Below are positions 1 through 10,028 of a DNA stretch of 64,000 nucleotides, in pieces. The notes under the pieces are model-generated. The model ran no database searches. It was not told where the DNA came from and saw nothing but the letters and a program-made list of their open reading frames with translations. The translations under genes and the position numbers were made by a program. This DNA comes from Pampus argenteus (taxonomy: Eukaryota > Chordata > Actinopteri > Scombriformes > Stromateidae), in the NCBI GenBank assembly GCA_036937835.1, contig CM072880.1, positions 17,256,001-17,320,000 on the forward strand. Reading direction: 5' to 3'. Every line of letters starts with the position of its first letter. Positions within the stretch are counted from its first letter, which is position 1.

Positions 1-682
1 TTAGGGCCCAGGCAGCCCCTTTTATAGTGGTAGCCCCTCCCACTCGGACTACTACATTTCTAAAAACAACATAAACATCTTTTCCCCCATTATGACGGCC
101 ATTTCATACACAGTGATAATGACAATAATTGTATAAAAGTTATATCTGTATGTTCACTGTTTGTCTTCCATAGAAGACTGCCGGGTACTCCGATAACATA
201 AACATTTATAAAAACACATAGTTCTCCGCATCACCTGGTGTCTAATTATGCGCGTCATCCCCCTATATAATGACGGTGATACGTACGCCCTGTTTCTCAG
301 CCGGAAGCGGACAGGTAAGCGGTGGCGGCGTATTTCCACACACCCCGTAAGTGATCATCTGTACGTGTATGAATATTGAATTAGCGCTGCCAAGTGTGCA
401 CCCTTGGCTGTGCTTTTGTCCGGTGAAGGGAAGAGGGATTGTGTGTTTTGTTATGTTCTGTTTAGCGCTGAGCAGAAGGGAATGGGGAAGATGTGGTGGT
501 TGTGTTTGTGTGTGTGTCTGTGTGTGTGCGCTGCGTGTGTGCGCTGGCCGCAGTCAGTGACGGCGCTGCTCCGTCACAGCCGCTATTCTCAGAACACCTT
601 ATACATCATGTGGGAAACATGAGAAAAGAAAAACAAAAAAGAAGAAGAGACAAACAAACATCAGTCTCAATATCAATTAAAC
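1..682 (+). other. 5' flank or leader of ERV1, non-coding
   Basis: No convincing protein is seen here. The stretch has TATA-like boxes (207-212 and about 264-270) and a strongly GT-rich run at about 498-545. It leads directly into the nucleocapsid part of a retroviral gag, so it is probably promoter/leader sequence joined to gag by loss of most of gag. The LTR that begins at the 3' end of the element (TGTAGTAT...) was not found here, so the 5' LTR start is outside the window or lost. Confidence 0.35.
312..320 (+). promoter_or_regulatory. Candidate splice donor in the ERV1 leader
   Basis: CAG followed by GTAAGC is a near-consensus donor lying upstream of the gag remnant. That is where a retrovirus places the donor for its spliced env message. 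The assignment rests on sequence match and position only. Confidence 0.3.
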
Positions 683-790
683 ATGAATCAAGAGGAAAAA
701 ATGTTGTGTTGGGGATGTGATCAGAAGGGTCATCGCCGAAGAGACTGCCCCACCAATCCATGGGTGGAACCAGCGAGAGAGTGGCAATAG
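683..790 (+). pseudogene. gag: ERV1 gag remnant: nucleocapsid zinc knuckle
   Basis: This 35-codon frame holds one CCHC knuckle (CWGCDQKGHRRRDC, exact CX2CX4HX4C spacing) followed by a basic and proline-containing tail. Such knuckles bind and package retroviral RNA. No matrix or capsid sequence is seen upstream, so this is the C-terminal tip of Gag only. The frame ends in TAG at 788-790 and continues in the same phase into the protease, which is the arrangement used for translational readthrough in gammaretroviruses. The ATG at 683 is probably internal to the original Gag. Confidence 0.8.
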
Positions 791-1510
791 GGATGCCCAG
801 AGGAGCCAGAGGGGACATGCATGACACCGGTGGTATTAACACAGCCACAAGAAGAACCAACTGTTGTCGTTGAAATACACAATCAAGGACATACGTTTAT
901 GGTAGATACAGGAGCCACTTATTCATGTATTGGCAGTGAAGGCTCCTCTCTTCCCCTCTCAGGCCAATCTATCAAGACCATAGGCTTCTCTGGGACAACC
1001 CAAGTTATTCCTCTAACACAACTGGTGCACATGAAAATATCAGGAAAGCCAATAACAGCACCTCTACTATACTCAGAAAACACGCCTATCAACTTATTAG
1101 GACGAGACATCCTGTGTCCACTAAAGGCTATGATTACCTGCACCCATGAAGGCCTTAAACTGGACTTTATAAGAGACAACGCCCCAGGCATGATGGCAGT
1201 CCAAGAACTAAGAGACTATGAAAAACCTGCTACTTATATCCAACATACAGTGTATTGGATCCAATGGCCATCCAACATCCATGTACAGGCATCCACCAAT
1301 GGACTATATCTAAAGATATCACTACGAACATATGATGAAGGAACTGAAGTCCAAGTACTGCTAAGCCAGCGAGCCTCTACTCAACTGCCACTATCAGAAG
1401 AATACAGTGAGCTATTGTGTCAGATACCCCAAGAATTATGGTGTCAACACAAAACAGATGTAGGGCTAGTTAGGTCAGCACAGCCAGTTCATATCAAAGT
1501 TAAAAAAAGG
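791..1510 (+). pseudogene. pro: ERV1 protease and start of pol
   Basis: The frame is open from the gag UAG to 1528, with a first ATG at 821. It encodes a retropepsin: the catalytic triad lies in VDTGATYSCIG (about residues 28-38 from the ATG) and the conserved NLLGRDIL element follows about 60 residues later. Retropepsins work as dimers to cleave Gag-Pol. The later part is the linker leading into reverse transcriptase. The frame is lost near 1500-1528, where the RT continues in another phase. The active-site triad itself looks intact. Confidence 0.85.
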
Positions 1511-2395
1511 CATTGTATTGCCATATAAAAAACAATACCCTCTGAAACCTCACCAGATTGCAGGGATAGCACCCACTATCAAAGGCTTGGTAGCAGCAGG
1601 TGTATTAAAACCAACAAAAAGTCCTTGTAACACTCCAATTTTTCCTATCAAAAAGATGAATGCAAATGACTATCGATTAGTGCATGATTTACGTGCCATC
1701 AATTCTATTGTGTATGCAGAGATACCTGTGGTTCCTGATCCACACGCCATATTGTCTAATATTACTCATGACGCCTGCTGATACACGTCATTGATCTATG
1801 TTCAGCATTTTTTTGTGTACCACTACATCCGGATTCACAGTATTTGTTTGCTTTTACCTATGAGGGACAGCAATACACCTACACACGTCTCGTGCAAGGC
1901 TATGTAGAAAGCCCATCAATATTTAACAGAGTGTTGGTCAGTGATTTGCAGCACCTAGATGTATCTAGTACTGTACTGCAGTATGTAGATGATTTGTTAG
2001 TGTGCAGCCCCACCAAAGAATTATGTGTACAGGATTCAGTTTTGAGAGCATTACAAAAAGGAGGACATAAAGTGAGCAAAAACAAATTGCAGTTTTGTCA
2101 GTCTCAGGTTGAGTATTTAGGTAGACAATTGTGTGGTGACAAAAGAGCAATTGCCCCCTCACAGATTGAGGCGGTGTCAAAAGCTCCCAAACCATTAACA
2201 TTGGGACATATGTTGTCATTTCTAGGAATGGCTGGTTTCAGCCGACCGTGGATCTGTGACTATGCTATTAAAACAGCCCCATTGAGAGGTTTAATCCGTG
2301 CTGCAGGACAAACAAACGGCTCAGCTAATCTACAGCTGGCTATGCCATGGAACAGCTGCACCCAGATGACACCTTTACTGAGGTACAGACTATGA
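1510..2395 (+). pseudogene. pol: ERV1 reverse transcriptase, frameshifted
   Basis: Two frames (1518-1781 and about 1784-2395) cover fingers and palm of a gamma/epsilon-type RT. Visible motifs are SPCNTPIFPIKK, YRLVHDLRAIN, the first catalytic-Asp region (HVIDLCSAFF), the VQGYVESP strand, and the YVDD active site at 1982-1993. YLGRQL and SFLGMAGFSR of the thumb/connection follow. A stop and frameshift at about 1780 splits the palm. RT copies the RNA genome into DNA. The catalytic YVDD is kept although the gene is broken. Confidence 0.88.
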
Positions 2396-2620
2396 AGCTT
2401 GCTCAGCGCAACTAGCTGAAATCAAGGCTTTGACTGCAGCATGTCACCTAGCTGCAGGTAAGACTTAAAATGTTTGTACAGACTCTCAATATGCATATGC
2501 AGTCTGCCATGTACACGGTGTAATTTGGAAACAAAGAGGATTTTTGAGAGCCTTTCAGCTCTATTTGAAGCCATACACCAACCAAAAGCATTAGCTATTA
2601 TCAAATGTGCAGCACACCAA
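2396..2620 (+). pseudogene. pol: ERV1 RNase H remnant
   Basis: Short frames interrupted by stops carry recognisable RNase H pieces: a glutamate-alanine-leucine helix, then TDSQYAYAVCHVHGVIWK, which holds the third catalytic Asp region. After this the sequence passes directly into env-like coding. No HHCC zinc finger or DDE integrase core is seen anywhere between here and env, so integrase has been deleted. Confidence 0.7.
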
Positions 2621-4290
2621 AAAAAGGGGGGCACCGTACAATCAAACATTAACCCTAGGACCGGAAAAAACAAAGATAGACACCTATGCAGTCCACAAAC
2701 AATGTCTGAGTGAAGGATTTATAACAATAATGGTACAATGTTCACAGAGCCAATGCACTGAAATAAACTGGCATCAAACAATGACTGCTGAAGCAGCAAC
2801 CAAATTGACTCAAATGCATGCGATACAACTTAAACTTAGAAATGAACTAGATATAATGCAACAAACAAGTAATGACACCATTTTAGGATGGGAAAACAAT
2901 CTGTTGTAACAATGGTTGAAGTTCTCAGCCAGACAGGTTAGTCAAAAAGCCTGCATTACATGCTACAACCCAAAAAGACTGCCTGAGATCAGACCAATTC
3001 CTAATTTAGGAACCGAAATTTGCAAAAGTCAAACCATTGTTTTGGTAATTGTGTCATAGCAATGGCAAGCTGGAAAAGTTGGGCAGATAGAACAGAAGGG
3101 ACACAGAATTTAACAATTTGTCCCTAACGATTGGCTAATGAACTTCAATAATGGACACCCCCACTCAATAAACTAGCAAAGGGGTTAGTGCATCATTTGT
3201 GCATAGCCAATGGAAAAGAATGGGAAGACAAAATGAAGGAACTCTGTAATCAATTAGAAGGGGAAGTCAATAATGCAAATTGTACTTACTCTGGGGAAAA
3301 ACTGGCCAACATCAGTGACATGGGAGAACTAGCCAACGCGACGTCAAAAGATGGTCCACGGCTCAGCTACAGGTGACTGCGTGTCACATACATTCCACAT
3401 GCATCAATTAGTATGCCCTATTGGCTGTATAGCACCACCAGTAATGCGGCTATACAATGCCAACAAGTAGTAGTACCTGAAACAGAGCTGCTAATTGCCA
3501 GAGAGAATAATACACTCAAGGCTCAGTTTGCTCTCCCATCATTGAAAAATGGCACACAACCACTGGCAGGTGTGTTTTGGCTGTGTGATGATAACCAACA
3601 AGTAAAAGTAACTTTGCCAAATGATGCAAAGGTGCCAAATGTGCACCTGTTATGTTGACGGGGCAAATTACAGTAATCAGTAAACAAATGAAAAATAAAA
3701 CTGAGAGCGAACAAACAAAAGATAAAAGTAGGTCTAAAAGAGACATACAATTGCCATGGAAATCTGACGTCGCATGGAACCAAGAGCCCTTAGGAGCTGT
3801 AGAAGAGGGGTGGATAAAATCGGGTCAAGGGACAAGATGGATACCTCTGGTAGAGCCAATAATAAATTCACAATACATAGCAAGAAAAAGCACCATAAAC
3901 CTATGGTATAATCAACAACGATTCATTAATTGGACATTATCAGCAGTAGAAGGTGTTAACCTACATGTTACAACTCGAATGGCTCTGCAAAATAGGTTTG
4001 CAATTGATAGACTAATGGCGGAGGAGCAAGGTGTCTGTAGTTTCTTTGGTGACGAATGTTGTACTGTCATACCCACAGTAACCAGGAAAGATGGTAATTT
4101 GACAAAAGTGTTAGATAAAATAAAAACCTAAGAAATGAACACGTGATCAATTCCAATTGGAACACTCAATTACTCTCTCAGGTTTGGGATTGGATAAGAA
4201 CCCTGTCCTGGGGAAAATACCTACAGGCAATTGGAATGCTATTAGGAGGATATCAGTGCCACCGCCGCCATTTAAAGTCCATATGCAATC
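2621..4290 (+). pseudogene. env: ERV1 envelope remnant (SU and TM)
   Basis: Pieces in several frames form a gamma-type Env. The SU part (2621 to about 3700) has many potential N-glycosylation sites and a CITC motif that matches the SU CXXC position. A furin-like RSKR lies at 3730-3741 and separates SU from TM. The TM ectodomain has CX6CC at 4036-4062, the hallmark of TM subunits disulphide-linked to SU. A stop at 4131 and a frameshift are followed by a tryptophan-rich membrane-proximal piece to about 4290. I did not see a clear membrane span. The gene has several stops and cannot make a full glycoprotein. Confidence 0.8.
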
Positions 4291-4380
4291 TGTAAAAAAA
4301 AGTAGCGTGGACACTCCATACTTATCACTTGGGACAAGGCATTACAGTAGACTGTTCACATATCTCCCTAATCTATACGA

Positions 4381-4521
4381 ATGACCTGGAGTCTTTCCAA
4401 AGCTATTATGCACCAAACACACGCTAAGGATGATCTCAATTTATTATGGATCAGATTTGCTGTTCACTACTCATATGTTTCTACAGAGATATGGCAAGAC
4501 AGGATTAGAGCAGAATTATGA
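4381..4521 (+). CDS. Small tryptophan-containing ORF 3' of env in ERV1
   Basis: A 46-codon frame with its own ATG, containing three Trp and several aromatic residues, lies between env and the long accessory frame. I do not recognise it. It may be a decayed exon of an accessory gene, the end of the Env cytoplasmic tail in another frame, or chance. An overlapping frame at 4430-4621 ends in an acidic stretch (LPEEDED) and is equally unassigned. Confidence 0.25.
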   Translation: MTWSLSKAIMHQTHAKDDLNLLWIRFAVHYSYVSTEIWQDRIRAEL

Positions 4522-4682
4522 ATTACCATACAAGAAAACAAGCAGGGAAGTGGTTCTTAGAGGGGACTGGGGAGAAATCATGAGATGGATAGAGAGGCTG
4601 CCAGAGGAGGACGAAGACTAGCCTAAGAAATAGGATGATGTGCAAATAACCTCTGCTTTGTGATGTCCTACTAAGAAAAGCA

Positions 4683-5719
4683 ATGGCTGAGCCACCACAG
4701 ACAGACCAGCAGTACAGCATGTACCTGAGAAAAGCCATGACCCAGGCTGGACCTAGCTCCGCCACCTGGCCAACTCAGCCAACTGCCGGACCCAGCTGGG
4801 CCCCAGAGGTGTACCAATCATCAGCCCAAAAACAAACAACATCCTCCGTCCAATGGTCCACGGGAAACCAGACATTCCAACAAAGACAACCCCAACCGAT
4901 GCCAAGAAGGATGAATGGCATGTTACAGTTAAACGCCATACCAGAAAGAGGACAACAACCCGATGTCATCACTGCCACCAGATATGCAGTAACCAATGCC
5001 TACCGTCTGCTCTCACCAGAATCACTACCTCCAGAGAATAACCCTACAAGGGGTCTAGAAGCTTCTGGCCAGCAGCAGTGGGTCGGACACTGAGAATTCT
5101 GGGTTCCAGGAGCACTGCCCCCCACAAAGCCAGGAGCTTATCAGGCAAACATGTCACAGGGACATGGAGAAACATTTGTGACGTGTCACCTGATAGAAGA
5201 GAGGCAGCAAATGTATGATGCCCCAACCACCACCGCTCTAACTCCCATACCACGGAGACAGTCTTCAGCAGACCAAGTTAATGTTCCTGTTAGAAACAAC
5301 ATGACTGCCGTAGAATTGTTTGCAATGTCTGTGTCCCAATTCAAACGATTTGTAGCACAACTGCCAGACGAAGAAGCTGCTATATATCGCAAAATGCGCA
5401 ACAAGGAGACTGCACGTCTTTACAAGATTTAAAAACGACGTCGTGAAGAGCAAGGCAGAGAAGAAAGGAATCAATGGCAGATTCAATGGCAGAATGAGAG
5501 AGATCACATGCTCTTTGAGTGGTCAGCTGAAAGATGTCAATGGCGAAATGAGAAAACTCTCCTGCAATCTGAGCATTTAGATGAGAAAAATCGCATACTC
5601 TCTGGGCAAGAGAGAAAAACATGTGGGAAGAGGGAAGGAGTGGACTGTTGAACGTTATTGAAGAATATGCACGCAATAAGAGAGATCTGGCTAAACAATT
5701 GGCATCTCTGCAGATTTAG
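4683..5719 (+). pseudogene. ERV1 3' accessory frame with a Maf/CNC-like bZIP signature
   Basis: One phase runs from the ATG at 4683 through an in-frame TGA (5091) and TAA (5430); a frameshift near 5615 is needed to reach a stop at about 5719. The original protein would be about 345 residues. The first 200 residues are rich in Pro, Gln, Ser and Thr, like an activation domain. Residues 207-231 read T-x2-E-L-x2-M-S-V-x2-F, then L-x2-E-E, with the spacing of the extended homology region of Maf factors. Next comes a basic segment with N-x7-K (NKETARLYK) in the place of the bZIP N-x7-R, then KRRREE and about 70 charged, coiled-coil-like residues rich in Trp rather than Leu. It lies between env and the 3' purine tract, where complex retroviruses keep accessory genes. 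The bZIP reading is my inference; an unrelated coiled-coil viral protein is the alternative. Confidence 0.45.
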
Positions 5720-6190
5720 AACCCCCCAGAATCAGGAGCCAGCCCAGCAGAGAATCATGTTCCCCAGGGGCCAGGAACCCCTGACTCACAGTCTTTTCCC
5801 CCTACCACTCCTTAAGAAGAATAATCCATACTCCATTCTCCAACTCCTCCACTGGAAGCTCTACCTACGTATCTCAGCTCCAAGATATAGAGGACTCTTT
5901 TAACAATGATCACCTGAATACTTATTATTTGACTTAAACACTGTTTTCCAGTTGTAATCACCTCACATGTTCCTATAACCTTGCATGATTAAGTTTGATT
6001 CTATTTTATTACTATGATATATGTTATACACAGAAACCTAATGACTATGCTTATCCTCACAGGTCTTACAAAGTATTGTAACATTTTCATTCTTATATGT
6101 CATGGTTTGTGGATCCCAGTTATTAGGATGTAATATGGTTTGAACCCCTACTGTGCATTGCTGCTAATGTAGTTGTGACAGTTAAGTCAC
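5720..6190 (+). other. ERV1 3' non-coding region
   Basis: AT-rich sequence follows the accessory frame. A Ser/Thr/Pro-rich piece is readable in one frame to about 5930, with stops. No further gene is seen before the purine tract. Confidence 0.4.
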
Positions 6191-6250
6191 AAAGGGGGAA
6201 AATGTAGTATAATTTTTGTTGAAACTTGTGATGTGCCAAAGAGTTGTAGT
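6191..6250 (+). repeat. ERV1 polypurine tract and start of 3' LTR
   Basis: AAAGGGGGAAAA (6191-6202) is a polypurine tract, the plus-strand primer of reverse transcription. It is followed at once by TGTAGTATAATT, an LTR start with the canonical TG. About 45 bp later the LTR is interrupted by an L2 tail. Its continuation after 6557 could not be confirmed, because no second copy of this LTR is in the window. Confidence 0.6.
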
Positions 6251-6556
6251 TACATTGCAGTTGTTTGCACAACCTGGACACTCATGCACGCACATCACCA
6301 TGGTGTTACACTGTTACTGTTGTTGTTTTTCTATTTATTGTATATACTTTTGTGCCTTACCTTTATATTTTATGTTCTATATATACATATGTATATATAT
6401 ATTTTATTTTATTTTATCTTATTTTATTTTTAAATTTTATTTTATATTTGGATAATTGGGCTGCTCCAGGACCAGGGGAAACCAATTTCGTTGCATCCCA
6501 TGTTTACATGTGTTGTAATGACAATAAAAAATCCTTGAATCCTTGAATCCTTGAGT
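6248..6556 (+). mobile_element. L2-type LINE, 5'-truncated 3' end
   Basis: This piece matches by eye the 3' untranslated end of the longer L2 at 57083-59024: the GTTTGCACAACCTGGACAC block, an AT-rich middle, GGGCTGCTCCAGGACCAGGG, and the terminal CCTTGAAT tandem repeats. L2/CR1-group LINEs end in short tandem repeats instead of poly(A) and are usually 5'-truncated. Two or three small overlapping frames here are by-products of the AT-rich tail. Confidence 0.8.
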
Positions 6557-6809
6557 ACAACAATTGCATTGCAGAATGATCCAATGTGATATTATATGAT
6601 GAAGCTTTAAGTAGGGTAAAACAATGTTATAGCATTAGATTAATCATATTTCATGTTATACAATCATATTTCATGTTTCGCAAAATGTTTGATTTAGTTT
6701 CTTGTAGTCGATAATCTCACTCAGTGCACTTGTTAAAATTTAGAAGTGTGTGTATTAAACTTTTATATTTTAAAAAAAATATATCCTTAGAAGAAGGTTT
6801 AGAAATAAG

Positions 6810-6936
6810 GGTGTAAAACCCGCTGCTGACGAGGAGGGACTGGTCAGGCCCACCCTCAGCGAGGACTCGATGTACTCCTTCATGGCGGCTCTCTCTGGTC
6901 TGGAGATGGAGTACAACCGGAAACTGGAGAGGATGG
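6810..6936 (+). other. Exon-like coding block, unrecognised
   Basis: A GC-richer island in AT-rich DNA reads as one open frame, containing PTLSEDSMYSFMAALSGLEM and then a basic helix (EYNRKLERM). It is preceded by AAG and followed by GG/GTACAT, so it could be an internal exon. The predicted peptide is acidic then amphipathic. I do not recognise the family. It lies about 2.8 kb upstream of the SET-domain exons on the same strand, so it could belong to the same gene. Confidence 0.35.
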
Positions 6937-7289
6937 GTACATTTCAAAATAATACAGTGTCGTGTAAAAAGTCTTGGAGTCTCAGACTAAAGAAATTAAA
7001 ATTGTCTAAAAAATCAGATCAGAAAAAAATTCTCTTTGGTGTCAAAAAATCCTCAGGAGTCAGTGTTCAGAGCAGCAGTTCTTTGTGTTCTTTTATTGCC
7101 AGGCAAGAAAAGAAGAGCACATCACAAAAACACACAGTGCGTATCAGAGATAACACAGAGATGCTCTAAGATGGCTCCGACCTGTAGTGGCCCCTGCCTT
7201 GTCTATGTCCTTGAGCCTATGTGACAGTTTGCACGATATCTGCAGCTGTAGACACCATTAGATGAGATTCTCATTGGTGCACTGGTCTC

Positions 7290-7801
7290 AGCTGAGGCAG
7301 ACGGCACAGCTGTCCTTCATCGGTGACTGTGCCTGCTGCTGTGGTCCTGCGTGGCGTCTACTGCATGTGTTGTCACCGTCATCATTGTTACCATATCCCC
7401 ATTACAGATTATAGTTAGTTAATGATTTGCTGCTGTGCATCTGTATCTCTATCACAAGTCCCACGGTTACTGTAATAATTCATCATTCATTGTAAAACCA
7501 TTCTCATTTTATCATCCATTGTAATTCCTTATAATTCATTGTGAGTATACAATATGTGTGTGTTGATTTGTTCTGTACATGTGACATCCATTGCACGCCT
7601 GTCCGTCCTGTGGCTCTTCCTGAGGTTTCTTCCACCTTTTTCCCTGTTAAAAGGTTTTTTGGTGGGCAAGTTTTTCCTCACTCGAATCGAGGGTCTAAGG
7701 AGGGTGTCACTCCCTGTACAGATTGTAAATCCCTCTGAGACAAATGTGTTTTGTGATTTTGGGCTATATAAATAAAATAAAATTTTTGATTTGATTGATT
7801 G
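7290..7801 (+). mobile_element. Rex1-like LINE 3' end (copy 1)
   Basis: It shares GCCTGCTGCTGTGGTCCTGC, CATTGTTACCATATC, a CTTCCTGAGGTTTCTTCC block, and the ending GGGCTATATAAATAAAAT with the copy at 46298-46815 and partly with the Rex1-like fragment at 19735-20465. It ends in TTTGATT-type repeats. This is the 3' untranslated tail of a CR1/Rex1-group LINE, heavily 5'-truncated, without coding sequence. Confidence 0.7.
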
Positions 7802-8599
7802 ACCATCAGTGTCACCTTATTAGTGATCCCTCTATCAGGGAGGCTTTCACACAAGCTATATTTTCAGCAGTGTGTGATTGGGGGAATGTCTGCACTCCCA
7901 ACAACATTGAGCTGAGCCTGCTTTTCTCACCTACAAAATGCCATGTTACAGCCAGGTAGGCATCCATGTTGATGGATGTCCACATATGAGAAGTAAGGCT
8001 AACAGCACACATCAACTTTAGCTTTAGCCTTTACCTACCATGGCCTTGAGAGCCTAAAGGAAAAAATATATATATATATATATATATATATTGTTTGAAT
8101 TGTGAGACATACATTTAATCACTAATTTGTTTCACTCAGGCACCCACACATACCTGCCTTGTAGGGAGAACATAATTAGGATCCAGTTTGGACATAAATG
8201 CCCTGAATCCAACATCTTCCACAATACTGAAGGGCTGTGTGTCCTTGATTATCATGGAACAACGGCTTCACCCACCTCCTGTTTTCTGCTGGCTGGGTAA
8301 AAGAAAAAATACAGTGTTGCTTGTCTTTATTTGCACAATAAACACAAGTAACCATGATTGTTTACTTTTATGATTCTGTATTTGTAATATTGTTACAAGT
8401 TACCTTGGCTAGATGAAGCTCTACTTTGCTCCTTATTCTCATGTAAGGCACTGTAATGCCTTAGCATAGATGAGGTGTTGTTGTACCCCCAACTTCTCAG
8501 AACACAATAAACACCTTTAAATAAAATAAGAAACTGTGAAAAATAGTTAATTACTCAACACACACATCTCCTAACATCACTACGCAGTATATAAAATGA
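7802..8599. other. No gene seen; (TA)n microsatellite
   Basis: AT-rich sequence without a supportable reading frame. A pure TA run lies at about 8066-8090. Confidence 0.6.
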
Positions 8600-9055
8600 A
8601 ATATCTACAGAAAAATCTTCCCCAAGTCCCAAGTAGCCACGTACAGATACCACAGTTTGAATAAACAGAAAGATTTATTTACAAAATTCAGAAGGTTAAA
8701 CCACTATAACTAAGAAAGCAACTTCATAACTAACTAGAAAATAAACAACTTCCCTCAAACGCAAGCATATGACAAAAATCCTACCTTTTCTAACTTCTGA
8801 AAAAACAGGAGAAAACAATGTGAAAACCAAAATGGCAGTCCATCCCTACTCTTGTGACCAAAAACTATTTACAACTATTTACAGCTTTCAGCGCAGAAGG
8901 ACATGTGGCAGGTTGGGAGAAGAGAAGGATGCGGAAAATGCTGCTGCTGTCCTCTCCCTGCCACCATCGTGGCTCCTTACATGGTTGGCTGGTAATCAGC
9001 TGCAGCCAATCAGAAGGTAGGGCTTGGCATCCCTCAACGAATTACCTTCCCACAC
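8600..9055 (-). repeat. Possible solo Gypsy LTR (minus strand)
   Basis: Read on the minus strand the segment starts TGTGGGAAGG, has a GC-richer promoter-like half, then AATAAA signals near 8670 and a GTGGTATCTG block typical of the R-U5 part of sushi-type Gypsy LTRs. No CA end, target duplication or second copy was found, so this is tentative. Confidence 0.3.
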
Positions 9056-9693
9056 AGTCCTATTTACCTGCGAGATTGAGAGAAATCACCAGGCACAGAC
9101 AAACACACAGCACACAAGGTCTTAAAAGGGCCTTTATGTGTTCTCTCAAATGTCTCATGGTATAGTAACAAACTGGAAAAATATAAAAAGACAACAGTTG
9201 TATGTAAGGGACACCTTTTTCACTGTGCATATGCATGCATGTGTGTCCATGTGCATGTGCATGATGTGTGGGGTCTGTGTCAGGATGTGTCATAAATCAG
9301 GTGAAGGAAGGGGTGGGAAAGTGAGGTGTGTGTGTGCGTGTGTGTGTTTGTCTATCTTACATTGTGAAATCCACGACCGGACAGCACAATCACAGTGTGG
9401 GCACCAAAATTTTCGTGGGGACCCACCAAGGAGAGCACAATGAATTGGATGGGTTTGATACCAGTACATTGACATGGCTACTGGGAGTTGTTTAATGTAA
9501 GACAGCTATACAGCCATACCACCTTTCCTGGGTGTACTGGTGATACAAAACAGTAAATTATTCTAGCAGTGCCATCTGCCTATACATTATGTGGTCTAGA
9601 TTTGGCTGAACATAACCCAAAACATTTTTAAAAATCAAATATAAGAATAATGGGGATATCTTGTAATATTACAATAGTTTTGTATTTACATAG
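9056..9693. other. No gene seen; GT-rich stretch
   Basis: Degenerate GT/CA-rich runs lie at about 9235-9350. No reading frame is supported. Confidence 0.55.
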
Positions 9694-9813
9694 GATTTTT
9701 GATGGCTACGGGGAGAAGAAAGAAACCGCCACTACAGGATGAAATTCAACATGCCGTCAGGAGTGTCGACAAGATGGCAGAACTGGAAGTGGACTATATT
9801 AACTCATATAAAG
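9694..9813 (+). pseudogene. KMT5A-like SET-domain gene: first recognisable exon
   Basis: The block is bounded by TTTACATAG (acceptor) and AAAG/GTACAG (donor). From an ATG at 9702 it encodes 37 residues starting MATGRRKKPPLQ and ending in DYINSYK, with one leftover base. The next exon supplies the two bases that complete the Gly codon, so the splice phase fits. The basic start and the helix leading to INSYK-G match the region just before the SET core in KMT5A (SETD8)-like histone-lysine methyltransferases, which are often multiplied in fish genomes. The ATG may be the true start. Confidence 0.6.
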
Positions 9814-10028
9814 GTACAGTGTGTGTTTATATTATACATTAAGGGCACAAAATTAGAGCACTGACACAAATACATGCACCTTAGGGAGTTGTTGTTCTGT
9901 ACAGTATGTAGTAACCTGTATTAATTATATCTTTTCATGTAATCATTGATCTGTTATGAAAAAATTGCTTAACCATGAAAAACCTATAGGGTATTATAAA
10001 ATAACATTTGTAACACATCTTTGACTAG

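Larger units (their letters stand above)
683..6250 (+). mobile_element. Endogenous retrovirus 1 (ERV1), gamma/epsilon-like, defective
   Basis: The order is gag nucleocapsid, protease, reverse transcriptase, RNase H, env, an extra 3' frame, purine tract, and LTR start. Env has gamma-type features: a furin-like site and CX6CC in the transmembrane subunit. Gag and protease share one frame separated by UAG, as in gamma- and epsilonretroviruses. Most of gag and all of integrase are missing, and pol and env are broken by frameshifts, so this copy cannot be autonomous. The roughly 2 kb between env and the 3' LTR is unusually long for a simple retrovirus and recalls fish retroviruses that carry accessory genes there. 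Confidence 0.85.

Noticed and set aside
1..6250. ERV1 and ERV2 as copies of one family
   Set aside because: Purine tracts and LTR starts differ (TGTAGTAT versus TGTTRTGG) and their Env and protease sequences are clearly diverged.
6216..6546. Three overlapping aromatic-rich frames resembling small membrane proteins
   Set aside because: They lie in the AT-rich 3' UTR of an L2 fragment and recur in the same way at 58710-59006.
9235..9350. Z-DNA-forming or regulatory GT array
   Set aside because: The GT runs are short and interrupted and nothing else supports a function.
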